Shown: positions 55,916 through 63,175 of the stretch, piece after piece | Layout: each line of letters opens with the position of its first letter | Numbering within the stretch: position 1 is the stretch's first letter | Origin: JBBQDZ01 sp038237515 | GTDB lineage: Bacteria > Actinomycetota > Thermoleophilia > Gaiellales > Gaiellaceae | Length of the DNA: 64,000 bases | NCBI GenBank assembly: GCA_038237515.1 | Contig: JBBRYP010000013.1 | Coordinates: 1 to 64,000, forward strand | Direction: 5' to 3' | Translations under genes and position numbers: made by a program | Notes under the pieces: generated by a model | The model's input: the letters and a program-made list of their open reading frames with translations, nothing else | Databases searched by the model: none | What the model was told of the DNA's origin: nothing

Positions 55916-56646
55916 TGAACGTGCAGCTGCGCGTCGTCGGCTCCTCCCCGGCATGGCCGAACCCGGGCGATGCCCAATCGGGCTATCTCGTCGAGGGTTC
56001 CGGGCGGCTGCTGCTCGACTGCGGCCCGGGAGTGCTCGCGAAGCTCCGCGAGGAGGACGGAGGCTGGCCCCGCGTCGACGCGATCGTCATCAGCCACTGG
56101 CACCTCGACCACTGGGGAGATCTCGTCCCCTGGACCTGGGGGGTGATGGCGGGGCCGGGACAGCAGGCTCCCCGCCCCGAGCTCTGGCTCCCCCCCGGCG
56201 GGGCGGCGCGCCTCGCCGACTTCGGCACGCGGCTCGGCTGGAACGAGATGTTTGCGTCTCCCTTCCAGCTGCGCGAGTACCGCGACGGCGAGCAGTTCGA
56301 AGCCGCCGGATTCACGGTCTTTCCGTTGGAGCTCCCGCACTACACGCTGCACACCTTCGGCTTCCGGGTCACCGACGGGGAGCGCGTTCTCGCCTATTCC
56401 GGCGACTCTGGCCCGAGCCCGCGCCTCGCCGAGTTGGCGGCAGACGCCGACCTGTTCGTGTGCGAGGCGACGCTGGAACGCGGGGAGCTCGACGGGCCGG
56501 TTCGCGGACATCTGGCCCCCGAGGAAGCCTGTGATGCCTTTCGCAGTTCTGCCGCCAGACGCCTGCTGATCACCCATCGCCCGATCGAGCTCCCCCTCGC
56601 CGACGGGCTCGAGCGGGCCTACGACGGGCTGTCGATCGTCCTCTGA
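55915..56646 (+). CDS. Metallo-beta-lactamase fold hydrolase (RNase Z/arylsulfatase-like)
   Basis: 243 residues. Zinc-binding motif SHWHLDHWGD (HxHxDH), later AYSGDSGPSP with the bridging Asp, CEATLERGE, and a final His in LLITHRP. The layout resembles the RNase Z-like branch of the superfamily, but no exosite for tRNA is evident, so the substrate is unknown. It is divergent from the mutase small subunit and its 3' end overlaps the convergent gene by 28 bp. Confidence 0.87.
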   Translation: MNVQLRVVGSSPAWPNPGDAQSGYLVEGSGRLLLDCGPGVLAKLREEDGGWPRVDAIVISHWHLDHWGDLVPWTWGVMAGPGQQAPRPELWLPPGGAARLADFGTRLGWNEMFASPFQLREYRDGEQFEAAGFTVFPLELPHYTLHTFGFRVTDGERVLAYSGDSGPSPRLAELAADADLFVCEATLERGELDGPVRGHLAPEEACDAFRSSAARRLLITHRPIELPLADGLERAYDGLSIVL

Positions 56647-57410
56647 GCCGCAGCCATCTCGGCCGCGTAGCGCCGCGTCGCCCGCGACGACCGGTACCAG
56701 CCGCGTCCGCCGAGGAACAAGGGAACGGAGAGGAGCAGCGTCCCGAAGAAGAGGATCGGCACGAGAAGCCATCCCGCCCCGAGCCGCGGCTTCACTTCCG
56801 GCGTAGAACCGACTGGCCCCTTCGAGATCGCCGACTGCGAAACGCCGAGGCCGGAGGAGGCCCAATAGTCCACGACCCAGCGCCCTCGTGTCGGTTCGCC
56901 GAGCCGCTGGAGCTCGATCGACGCCGCCATACCGTTCGCCTTCGACGTCGGCTTCGCGACGAGGGCCACCTTGAGACCAAGCCGATCCTTGAACGAGTAG
57001 TCGACCGTGTACTTGACGAGCGCGAGAGCCTCGGCGGGGAAGGGAACGACCGGGATGGTGCCCCTGCTCCAACTTGCGCGCGTGAAGCCCTGGCGCATCG
57101 TCGGGGCGATCAGGTCCCAGGAGTCGCCGGTGTGCCGCCGGATCACCGCCGTATAGATGAACTGCTCGGCGACCTGTCGCGCCGCCTCGCGATCCTGCGA
57201 GGCGAGCCGAACCGTCCTGGGAGTCGGCTCGACGAGCTGCGGAGGCTCCTTGGTGATCCTCGACTTGAACTCGTGGCCCGTGTTCCCGAAGAAGATTCCG
57301 ACCATGGCAGCACCCCCGGCAAGGGCGGCGGCGACCGCGCCGGCCGCGAGGCGCCGGCGGCGCCGGGGAGAAGCGAGGAACGTCTTCGCCTGACCCCCCT
57401 TTTCCCGCAG
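56619..57410 (-). CDS. Membrane-anchored protein, paralogue of the upstream gene
   Basis: About 263 residues. I extend the start to a CTG at 57410 because codons upstream of the first ATG (57305) encode a basic stretch and a hydrophobic helix ending AAMVGIFFG, aligning with the N-terminal helix of the neighbour at 57417-57992. If the ATG is used, the product is 228 residues and loses most of that helix. Shared features with the neighbour: IPVVPFP, DYSFKD/DYSFKN and W.VD.W in the extracytoplasmic domain. A second helix near the C-terminus (GWLLVPILFFGTLLLSVPLF) is unique to this copy. Function unknown. Confidence 0.7.
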   Translation of the reverse strand: MREKGGQAKTFLASPRRRRRLAAGAVAAALAGGAAMVGIFFGNTGHEFKSRITKEPPQLVEPTPRTVRLASQDREAARQVAEQFIYTAVIRRHTGDSWDLIAPTMRQGFTRASWSRGTIPVVPFPAEALALVKYTVDYSFKDRLGLKVALVAKPTSKANGMAASIELQRLGEPTRGRWVVDYWASSGLGVSQSAISKGPVGSTPEVKPRLGAGWLLVPILFFGTLLLSVPLFLGGRGWYRSSRATRRYAAEMAAAQRTIDSPS

Positions 57411-57416
57411 CTCCTG

Positions 57417-57992
57417 CTAACCGACCGGGTTCGCGGGGATCTTGGGACCCACGCGCGGCACCCAGGAGTCGACGACCCAGTGGGGCTTCGCGGCGCCGAC
57501 ACGCTTCAGGCCGAGGTAGAAGTACTGCGGCTTGACGCGGGCTTTCTTCGGCGCGATCAGGGCGACCTCGAGCAGCGCCTGGTTCTTGAACGAATAGTCG
57601 ACCTTCATCGGCGCAATGGCGAGCTTGAACGGGAAGGGGACGACGGGGATGTTCCCGGTCAGGAACTCCTTGCGGGTCAGCGTCTGCCTGATGCCCGCTC
57701 CCGAGATCTTCCAGGCGTCGGCCAGGTTCTTCCGAACGACCGCGGTGAGGATGAACTTGCCGGCGATGTCACGCGCCTCCTGCGGGAGCTTGACGGTCGG
57801 CGGCGCGTTCGGCGACACGCGGACCGGGTTCTTCGTCACACTCGTGTCGGCCTTCGGGTTCTGGTTCGGAACGAGCTTGACGAGGGCCACGATCACCCCG
57901 GCGAGGAGGACGAGACCGGCGACCCACGGCAGCGTGCGCTGTAGCCGACGGGACATGCTGCCTGTTGCCTCCTGATAGCCGAGGTCGGTCAC
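57417..57992 (-). CDS. Membrane-anchored protein of unknown function
   Basis: 191 residues from the GTG at 57992, supported by TACTAT eight nucleotides upstream; an ATG at 57956 (179 residues) is the alternative. One N-terminal helix (WVAGLVLLAGVIVALVKLV), then an extracytoplasmic domain with FILTAVVRKNLADAW, GNIPVVPFPFKL and KVDYSFKNQALLEVALIA. Paralogous to the next gene, 6 bp downstream, suggesting a tandem duplication and perhaps a heteromeric complex. No family recognised. Confidence 0.72.
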   Translation of the reverse strand: MTDLGYQEATGSMSRRLQRTLPWVAGLVLLAGVIVALVKLVPNQNPKADTSVTKNPVRVSPNAPPTVKLPQEARDIAGKFILTAVVRKNLADAWKISGAGIRQTLTRKEFLTGNIPVVPFPFKLAIAPMKVDYSFKNQALLEVALIAPKKARVKPQYFYLGLKRVGAAKPHWVVDSWVPRVGPKIPANPVG

Positions 57993-58039
57993 GTTCGCCT
58001 ATAGTAGACGACGGTCCCGCGGGTTTTGTTAGCCGTTTC

Positions 58040-59707
58040 CTAGAAGACGGGCGTCTCGCGCCACACGCCCCAGACCGCCCTCAGGGTGTCGCACATCTCG
58101 CCCATCGTGACGTACGCCTTCGCGGCCTCGACGATCAACGGCATCAGGTTCACATCCTCCCGCGCGGCCCCCTCGCCCAGCCCTCGGAGAGCGGTTTCCA
58201 CGGCTTCCTCGTCGCGCCGGGCGCGCAGCGCCTGCACGCGAGAGACCTGCTGTTCCTCGAGCGCCGGGTCGATCCGCAGGAGGTCGAGGGGCGACTCGTC
58301 CTCGATGCGATAGCGGTTCACGCCCACGACCACCCGCTGTCCCGCCTCGACCTCCGATTGATACCGGAAGGACGCGTCGGCAATCTCGCGCTGGAAGAAA
58401 TTCTCCTTGATCGCCGGGATCACGCCCCCGAGGTCGCGGATTCGGTCGAAGTAGTCGTAGGCCTCGGCTTCGAGCCGGCCGGTCAGCTGCTCGAGATAGT
58501 AGGAACCTCCGAGCGGGTCGATGGTGTTCACCACCCCGGTCTCGTGCGCGATCACCTGCTGGGTGCGAAGCGCGATGCGGACTGCATCCTCGGTCGGGAG
58601 CGCGAGCGCCTCGTCGAAGGAGTTCGTGTGCAGCGACTGGGTTCCACCGAGCACCGCCGCGAGTGCCTCGAGCGCCGTCCGCACGATGTTGACCTCCGGC
58701 TGCTGGGCCGTCAGCGAGACGCCGGCCGTCTGCGTGTGGAAGCGCATCAGCCACGAGCGCGGATCGCGCGCCCCGTAGCGGTCGCGCAGCTCGCGTGCCC
58801 AGATCCGCCGCGCAGCGCGGTACTTCGCGATCTCCTCGAAGAAGTCGAGGTGGGCGTTGAAGAAGAAAGAAAGCCGAGGGGCGAACTCGTCGACGTGGAG
58901 CCCCCGCTCGAGACACGCGTCGACGTAGGCGAAGCCGTCCGCCAGCGTGAAGGCGAGCTCCTGCGCCGCGTTCGACCCCGCCTCGCGGATGTGGTAGCCC
59001 GAGATCGAGATCGGGTGCATCCGCGGCAGCTCTTGCGCGCAGAACTCGACCATGTCGACGACGAGCCGCATCGAGGGCTCGGGTGGGAAGATCCACTCCT
59101 TCTGAGCGATGTACTCCTTGAGGATGTCGGTCTGAACGGTGCCTCGGAGCTCCTCGCGAGCCACGCCCTGAAGGTCGCCCACACACACGTAGAACGCGAG
59201 CAGCATGGCCGCCGGGGAGTTGATCGTCATCGACGTGGACACGTCTCCGAGCGGGATCCCGTCGAAGAGGGTCTGCATGTCCGCGAGCGAGTCGATCGCG
59301 ACTCCCTCGCGCCCGACCTCACCGAGAGACCGCGGATGGTCCGAGTCGTAGCCCATGAGCGTCGGCATGTCGAAGGCGGTCGAGAGACCCGTCTGACCAT
59401 GGTCGAGCAAGTACCGGAAGCGCTCGTTCGTCTCCTCGGCGGTTCCGAAGCCGGCGAACTGGCGCATCGTCCACAGCTTCCCGCGGTACATCGACGGGTA
59501 GACCCCACGCGTGAACGGGAACACCCCGGGCAGGCCAAGGTCCTCGTCGTGATCGACCGCGACGTTGTCGGGAGAGTAGAGCGGCTCGTTCTCAAGGCCG
59601 GAGATCGTGGAGAAGAGCTCGCCCTGCCGCTCGGGCACGGCGTCGTAGAGCTCCCTCCGCCACTCCTCGGTCGGGTTGGCGGCCCGCGGATCCTCTGCCG
59701 TCGCCAT
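58040..59707 (-). CDS. Methylmalonyl-CoA mutase large (catalytic) subunit
   Basis: 555 residues, the TIM-barrel half of the archaeal-style two-subunit mutase; it lacks the B12 domain, which is encoded at 55505-55900. Typical segments: GVFPFTRGVYPSMYRGKLWT, RFRYLLDHGQTGLSTAFDMP, ISISGYHIREAGSNAAQELA, FHTQTAGVSLTAQQPEVNI and LHTNSFDEALALPTEDA. It interconverts methylmalonyl-CoA and succinyl-CoA. TACACT lies eight nucleotides before the ATG. The two subunit genes are split by an MBL hydrolase and two membrane-protein genes. Confidence 0.94.
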   Translation of the reverse strand: MATAEDPRAANPTEEWRRELYDAVPERQGELFSTISGLENEPLYSPDNVAVDHDEDLGLPGVFPFTRGVYPSMYRGKLWTMRQFAGFGTAEETNERFRYLLDHGQTGLSTAFDMPTLMGYDSDHPRSLGEVGREGVAIDSLADMQTLFDGIPLGDVSTSMTINSPAAMLLAFYVCVGDLQGVAREELRGTVQTDILKEYIAQKEWIFPPEPSMRLVVDMVEFCAQELPRMHPISISGYHIREAGSNAAQELAFTLADGFAYVDACLERGLHVDEFAPRLSFFFNAHLDFFEEIAKYRAARRIWARELRDRYGARDPRSWLMRFHTQTAGVSLTAQQPEVNIVRTALEALAAVLGGTQSLHTNSFDEALALPTEDAVRIALRTQQVIAHETGVVNTIDPLGGSYYLEQLTGRLEAEAYDYFDRIRDLGGVIPAIKENFFQREIADASFRYQSEVEAGQRVVVGVNRYRIEDESPLDLLRIDPALEEQQVSRVQALRARRDEEAVETALRGLGEGAAREDVNLMPLIVEAAKAYVTMGEMCDTLRAVWGVWRETPVF

Positions 59708-59743
59708 CCGGCCGAAGTGTAGGGCGCTGTCAGGCGCGCCGGC

Positions 59744-59875
59744 TCACTTCGCGAGAGGCTGCTCGGCAGGCTCGGCGGCGGCTTCGAGGAGGCGGTTGCC
59801 GTTCGACTCGTGAATCCGGAGCGAGTAGGCCAGGTGTCGATGGAGCTCGGGGACGACCGGAGCCGGTTCCGACAT
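59744..59875 (-). CDS. Possible 43-residue protein upstream of mutase gene
   Basis: ATG at 59875 to TGA at 59744. The peptide contains ELHRHLAYSLRIHESNGNRL and an Ala/Glu-rich end AAAEPAEQPLAK. Codon choice is strongly GC-ending, like its neighbours. It ends 36 bp before the mutase ATG. No clear Shine-Dalgarno; a GTG 15 nt upstream is also in frame. From here to 60132 no other gene is evident. Confidence 0.42.
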   Translation of the reverse strand: MSEPAPVVPELHRHLAYSLRIHESNGNRLLEAAAEPAEQPLAK

Positions 59876-60132
59876 CGTCAGCTCGATCACGGCCCGCAGC
59901 CCTCGACATCCCTACGTCCGACCTGACGTCACTGTAAGTTAGGATTTTCCTTTCTCCAGGCGAAAGTGGCCTTTCCTTCCACCCTCGAGAACGGCGCGCC
60001 CGGGACTCCGGCGCGGCCGGCACCGGCTTCCGCCGGGCCGCCGGGCGAGCGTCGGCAATCGAACCCTTCTGTACGGCCTCCGGCGCGGGAAGCCGCCTCC
60101 CCTTCCTGACCGGCTGATGGGGATGGTCGACA

Positions 60133-60150
60133 GCGGGACGAGCGTCCCGC
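60133..60150 (+). other. Leader hairpin before secreted protein gene
   Basis: GCGGGACG-AG-CGTCCCGC is a perfect 8-bp hairpin 23 bp upstream of the ATG at 60174 and 13 bp before the GGAGGAG ribosome binding site. It may influence translation; its role is unknown. Confidence 0.45.
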
Positions 60151-60173
60151 GGACGAAGCCTTCGGAGGAGCGC

Positions 60174-60926
60174 ATGCACCCACTCGTTCCGCCGCTCGCG
60201 CTGGGCGTGATCGCGCTGGTCGGAACGGCGATCCTGATCGGAATCGGCGACGACCGCAAGACCGTCTCCCGGAACCCACTGCCGCCGCCGCCGAGGAGCA
60301 TCGCCTACGGGGGCGGCAAGACGCTGCCGATCCGCAAACAACCCACGGGCGAGCCGCCGCCGCCGCCTCCGCCCGCACGTCCGGTCGTCGAGCCCGCGCC
60401 TGCACCGCCGGCCTGGTTTCGCCGAGAGCTCGGGCTCTCCCGGCCCTCGGCACCGCTTCTCCGCGTCGTGATTCCTGGCTTCAGCGTTCGCCTCGGCGGG
60501 CGCAGCTTCGTGATCCGCTACCGGAGCGCGCGCCTCTCACGCACCGTCACGCGCCTCCCACCGGTCGGGGCGTCGCACCGCTTCGAGAACGGCGTCTCCC
60601 GCCGAACCCGCTATGGCCAGTCGGCGACGGTGCTGCGCGGCTCGGCGACCACGGCCTATCTCCTCGTAACCTCCCACCGCGGCGTCCGACTCTGGACCTG
60701 GCGGCTGTGGACGAACCTGAGGCCGAGCGTGCGGGCCGACGGGGCGCTGCTCCTGCGAGGCCGCTACTCGTTCCTCGTGAATGCCCCGACGGTCTACGAC
60801 GCGAAGGGCCGAGCGGTGACTCCGAAGGGCCTGCGCTGGCGCCTCGGCCGCGACGGAGATGCGTGGCGCCTGTCCCTGCGCCTCGACGACTCGCGCCTCC
60901 CTGTTCCCTACGTCATCTCCGGCTAG
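60174..60926 (+). CDS. Membrane-anchored protein with proline-rich linker, hypothetical
   Basis: 250 residues from the ATG at 60174, which has GGAGGAG just upstream. One N-terminal helix (LVPPLALGVIALVGTAILIGI), a Pro-rich stalk (PPPPPPPARP and PAPAPP), then an extracytoplasmic beta domain ending LRLDDSRLPVPYVISG. That ending resembles the repeat units of large surface proteins in related actinobacteria, by my recollection only. Its TAG stop shares CTAG with the convergent adenosyltransferase stop. Confidence 0.7.
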   Translation: MHPLVPPLALGVIALVGTAILIGIGDDRKTVSRNPLPPPPRSIAYGGGKTLPIRKQPTGEPPPPPPPARPVVEPAPAPPAWFRRELGLSRPSAPLLRVVIPGFSVRLGGRSFVIRYRSARLSRTVTRLPPVGASHRFENGVSRRTRYGQSATVLRGSATTAYLLVTSHRGVRLWTWRLWTNLRPSVRADGALLLRGRYSFLVNAPTVYDAKGRAVTPKGLRWRLGRDGDAWRLSLRLDDSRLPVPYVISG

Positions 60927-61513
60927 CGGGAGGCGCCGGGAAGCCAGAGCGGCTCGTCTCGCCCGCTCGCGGCGTTCGCGGCACGCGCCAGGATGAAGAG
61001 GAAATCCGAGAGCCGGTTCAGGTAGGCGAGCACGAGCGGGTTCACGCCCTGGTTGCGGTCGGCGAGCAGCGCGTCTCGCTCGGCCCGTCGGCAGACCGTC
61101 CGGCAGACGTGCAGCTGCGACGCGGCGCGCGAGCCGCCAGGCAGGACGAAACTCCGCAGCTCCGGCAGCTTTGCGTTGAACCTGTCGCAGAGCCGCTCGA
61201 GCTCGTCCACCTGTTGCTGCGTAACGCGTAGGCGCTGCTCGGCAGGATCCGGCAGGAACGGGACGCACAGATCGGACCCCACATCGAAGAGCTCGTTCTG
61301 GATGCGCTCGAGCGGAGGGCGGAATCCCTCGGGCAGATCGCCCGCGAGCAGGAGACCGAGGTGGGAGTTCAACTCGTCGACCGCCCCGAACGCGCCGACG
61401 CGGCAGTCGATCTTCGGAACGCGAGACCCGTCGCCGAGGCTCGTCTCCCCGCGATCTCCGCCGCGGGTGTAGATGCGAGTCAGCCGAACCGGCTCGTCCC
61501 GCTTGCGGCTCAC
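60923..61513 (-). CDS. Cob(I)alamin adenosyltransferase, PduO type
   Basis: 196 residues. Makes adenosylcobalamin, the cofactor of the methylmalonyl-CoA mutase encoded nearby. ATP-binding N-terminus YTRGGDRGETSLGDGSRVPK, GAVDELNSHLGLLLA, FVLPGGSRAASQLHVCRTVCRRAER and the NRLSDFLFILAR helix are typical. The GTG at 61513 overlaps the acyl-CoA dehydrogenase stop as GTGA. Confidence 0.93.
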   Translation of the reverse strand: MSRKRDEPVRLTRIYTRGGDRGETSLGDGSRVPKIDCRVGAFGAVDELNSHLGLLLAGDLPEGFRPPLERIQNELFDVGSDLCVPFLPDPAEQRLRVTQQQVDELERLCDRFNAKLPELRSFVLPGGSRAASQLHVCRTVCRRAERDALLADRNQGVNPLVLAYLNRLSDFLFILARAANAASGRDEPLWLPGASR

Positions 61514-62685
61514 CCTTGCGCCAGCATGTGCTGCCGGAAGCCGAGCAGCGAGCGAGCGATCACGAGCCGCTGGATCTCGCTCGTGCCCTCGTAGATCTCC
61601 GTGATCTTCGCGTCCCGGTAGTAGCGCTCGACGGGAAAATCCTTCGTATAGCCGTAGCCGCCGAGAATCTGGATCGCCTCCGCGGTCTGGCGCCGAGCCG
61701 TCTCCGAGGCGAACAGCTTCGCCTTCGCCCCCTCCTCGCTGTGGGGCCGGCCTTCCGACTTGAGCCAGGCCGCGCGGTAGACGAGCAGGCGGGCCGCATC
61801 GATCTGCGTGGACATGTCGGCGAGCTTCCATTGGATCGCCTGGAAGTCGGCGATTCGCTTCCCGAACTGCCGGCGTTCGAGAGCGTAGGCGCGGGCCGCT
61901 TCGTAGGCCGCCTGGGCGATGCCGAGCGCCTGCGCGGCGATGCCGATCCGGCCTCCGTCGAGCGTCTTCATCGCCACGGCGAAGCCCTTCCCCTCCTCGT
62001 GGAGCAGCCGATCGCGGTCGACCGGATAATCGTCGAGCGCGAGGTCGACCGTCGACGACGAGTTGAGGCCGAGCTTCTCCTGCTCACGCGTGACGCGCAC
62101 GAACGACCGGTCACCGTCGATGACGAACGCAGAGACGCCTCGCGCCCCGGCGATCGCGGGATCGGTGCGGGCGAACAGCAGGATCGTCCCGGCGTGGGCG
62201 CCGTTCGTGATCCACTGCTTGCTACCGGAGATCGTCCAGCCGTCCCCGCCCTCGCGACGCCGGGCGAGCGTGCGCAGAGCGCCCGCGTCGGACCCGGCCT
62301 CCGGCTCGGTCAGGGCGAACGCTCCGAGGTGGTCGCCTCGCGCGAGCGGGGGGACGAAGCGACTTCGCTGCTCCTCGGTGCCGAACGCGAGGATCGGCAG
62401 CGTGGCCGCGCTCGTGTGGACGGCGACCGTGACCCCGACTCCCGCGTCGGCCCGTGAGAGCTCCTCGATCACGAGGATGTAGGCCAGGAAGTCGGCGCCC
62501 GCGCCCCCGTACGCTTCCGGAACGCAGACTCCGAGCAACCCGAGCTCGCCGAGCCGCGTGAACAGGCTCCTCGGGAAGTGGTGCTCGCGATCCCACGCCG
62601 CGGCGTGCGGCTCGATCTCGGCTCGCGCCACCTCTCGCGCGAGCGTCTGTACCTCGCGCTGCTCGTCGCTGAGCGAGAGGTCCAC
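61510..62685 (-). CDS. Acyl-CoA dehydrogenase
   Basis: 391 residues, typical length. FAD/substrate segments AFALTEPEAGSDAGAL and WITNGAHAGTILLFAR; the catalytic-base region is EIYEGTSEIQRLVIARSLLG at the C-terminus. It resembles short- or branched-chain acyl-CoA dehydrogenases; chain specificity is not determinable. Electrons go to ETF (52-53.7 kb). GTG start at 62685 with TATACT exactly nine nucleotides upstream. Confidence 0.95.
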   Translation of the reverse strand: MDLSLSDEQREVQTLAREVARAEIEPHAAAWDREHHFPRSLFTRLGELGLLGVCVPEAYGGAGADFLAYILVIEELSRADAGVGVTVAVHTSAATLPILAFGTEEQRSRFVPPLARGDHLGAFALTEPEAGSDAGALRTLARRREGGDGWTISGSKQWITNGAHAGTILLFARTDPAIAGARGVSAFVIDGDRSFVRVTREQEKLGLNSSSTVDLALDDYPVDRDRLLHEEGKGFAVAMKTLDGGRIGIAAQALGIAQAAYEAARAYALERRQFGKRIADFQAIQWKLADMSTQIDAARLLVYRAAWLKSEGRPHSEEGAKAKLFASETARRQTAEAIQILGGYGYTKDFPVERYYRDAKITEIYEGTSEIQRLVIARSLLGFRQHMLAQG

Positions 62686-62694
62686 GAGGCCCCG

Positions 62695-62702
62695 AGTATA
62701 GT
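62695..62702. promoter_or_regulatory. Overlapping divergent -10 elements
   Basis: AGTATAGT carries TATACT on the minus strand (62695-62700) and TATAGT on the plus strand (62697-62702). Each lies exactly nine nucleotides from the start codon of its gene (GTG 62685 and CTG 62712). Confidence 0.65.
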
Positions 62703-62711
62703 CGCGGCGTT

Positions 62712-63149
62712 CTGCGCTTCCTCGCCGCTCTCGGCCTCGTCTTGGCCGCCGTTCAGGTGGCCGGCTGCGGCGGCGGATCCGCCTCTCCCGAGAGCGTCGT
62801 CCGCGCCTGGAGCCAGTCGCTCGACAGCGACGACAACGAGGCGGCCGCCAACCTCTTCGCGCCGAATGCGCGGGTCATCCAGGACGGGCGCCTGCTCGTC
62901 CTGCGTACCCATGCCGACGCGGTGGCGTGGAACACGGCGCTTCCCTGCTCCGGTGAGATCGTCTCCATCTCCACCCAGGGCGCCACCGCGACCGCGACCT
63001 TCCTCCTCGGCGACCGGAAGCACTCGCACTGCGACGGCCGTCCCGGGTCGAAGGCCACCGCGCTCTTCCGTGTGCTGAAAGGGAAGATCGTTCTCTGGCA
63101 CCAGACCGACGGCGGCGGCCCGCCTTCCGGCAGCGGCGGCGAGGCCTGA
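62712..63149 (+). CDS. Putative lipoprotein
   Basis: 145 residues if started at CTG 62712. The frame from there encodes a lipoprotein signal (RFLAALGLVLAAVQVAGC) with the lipobox cysteine followed by GGGSAS. The usual start codons give only a truncated signal (a TTG at 62742). The mature domain (SPESVVRAWSQSLDSDDNEAAANLFA) looks like a small SnoaL/NTF2-type fold, with two further cysteines. Function unknown. The leaderless-type TATAGT-9-CTG context supports the start. Confidence 0.72.
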   Translation: MRFLAALGLVLAAVQVAGCGGGSASPESVVRAWSQSLDSDDNEAAANLFAPNARVIQDGRLLVLRTHADAVAWNTALPCSGEIVSISTQGATATATFLLGDRKHSHCDGRPGSKATALFRVLKGKIVLWHQTDGGGPPSGSGGEA

Positions 63150-63175
63150 ATCGCGTCGGCCGCTCGCCCGCGGCC

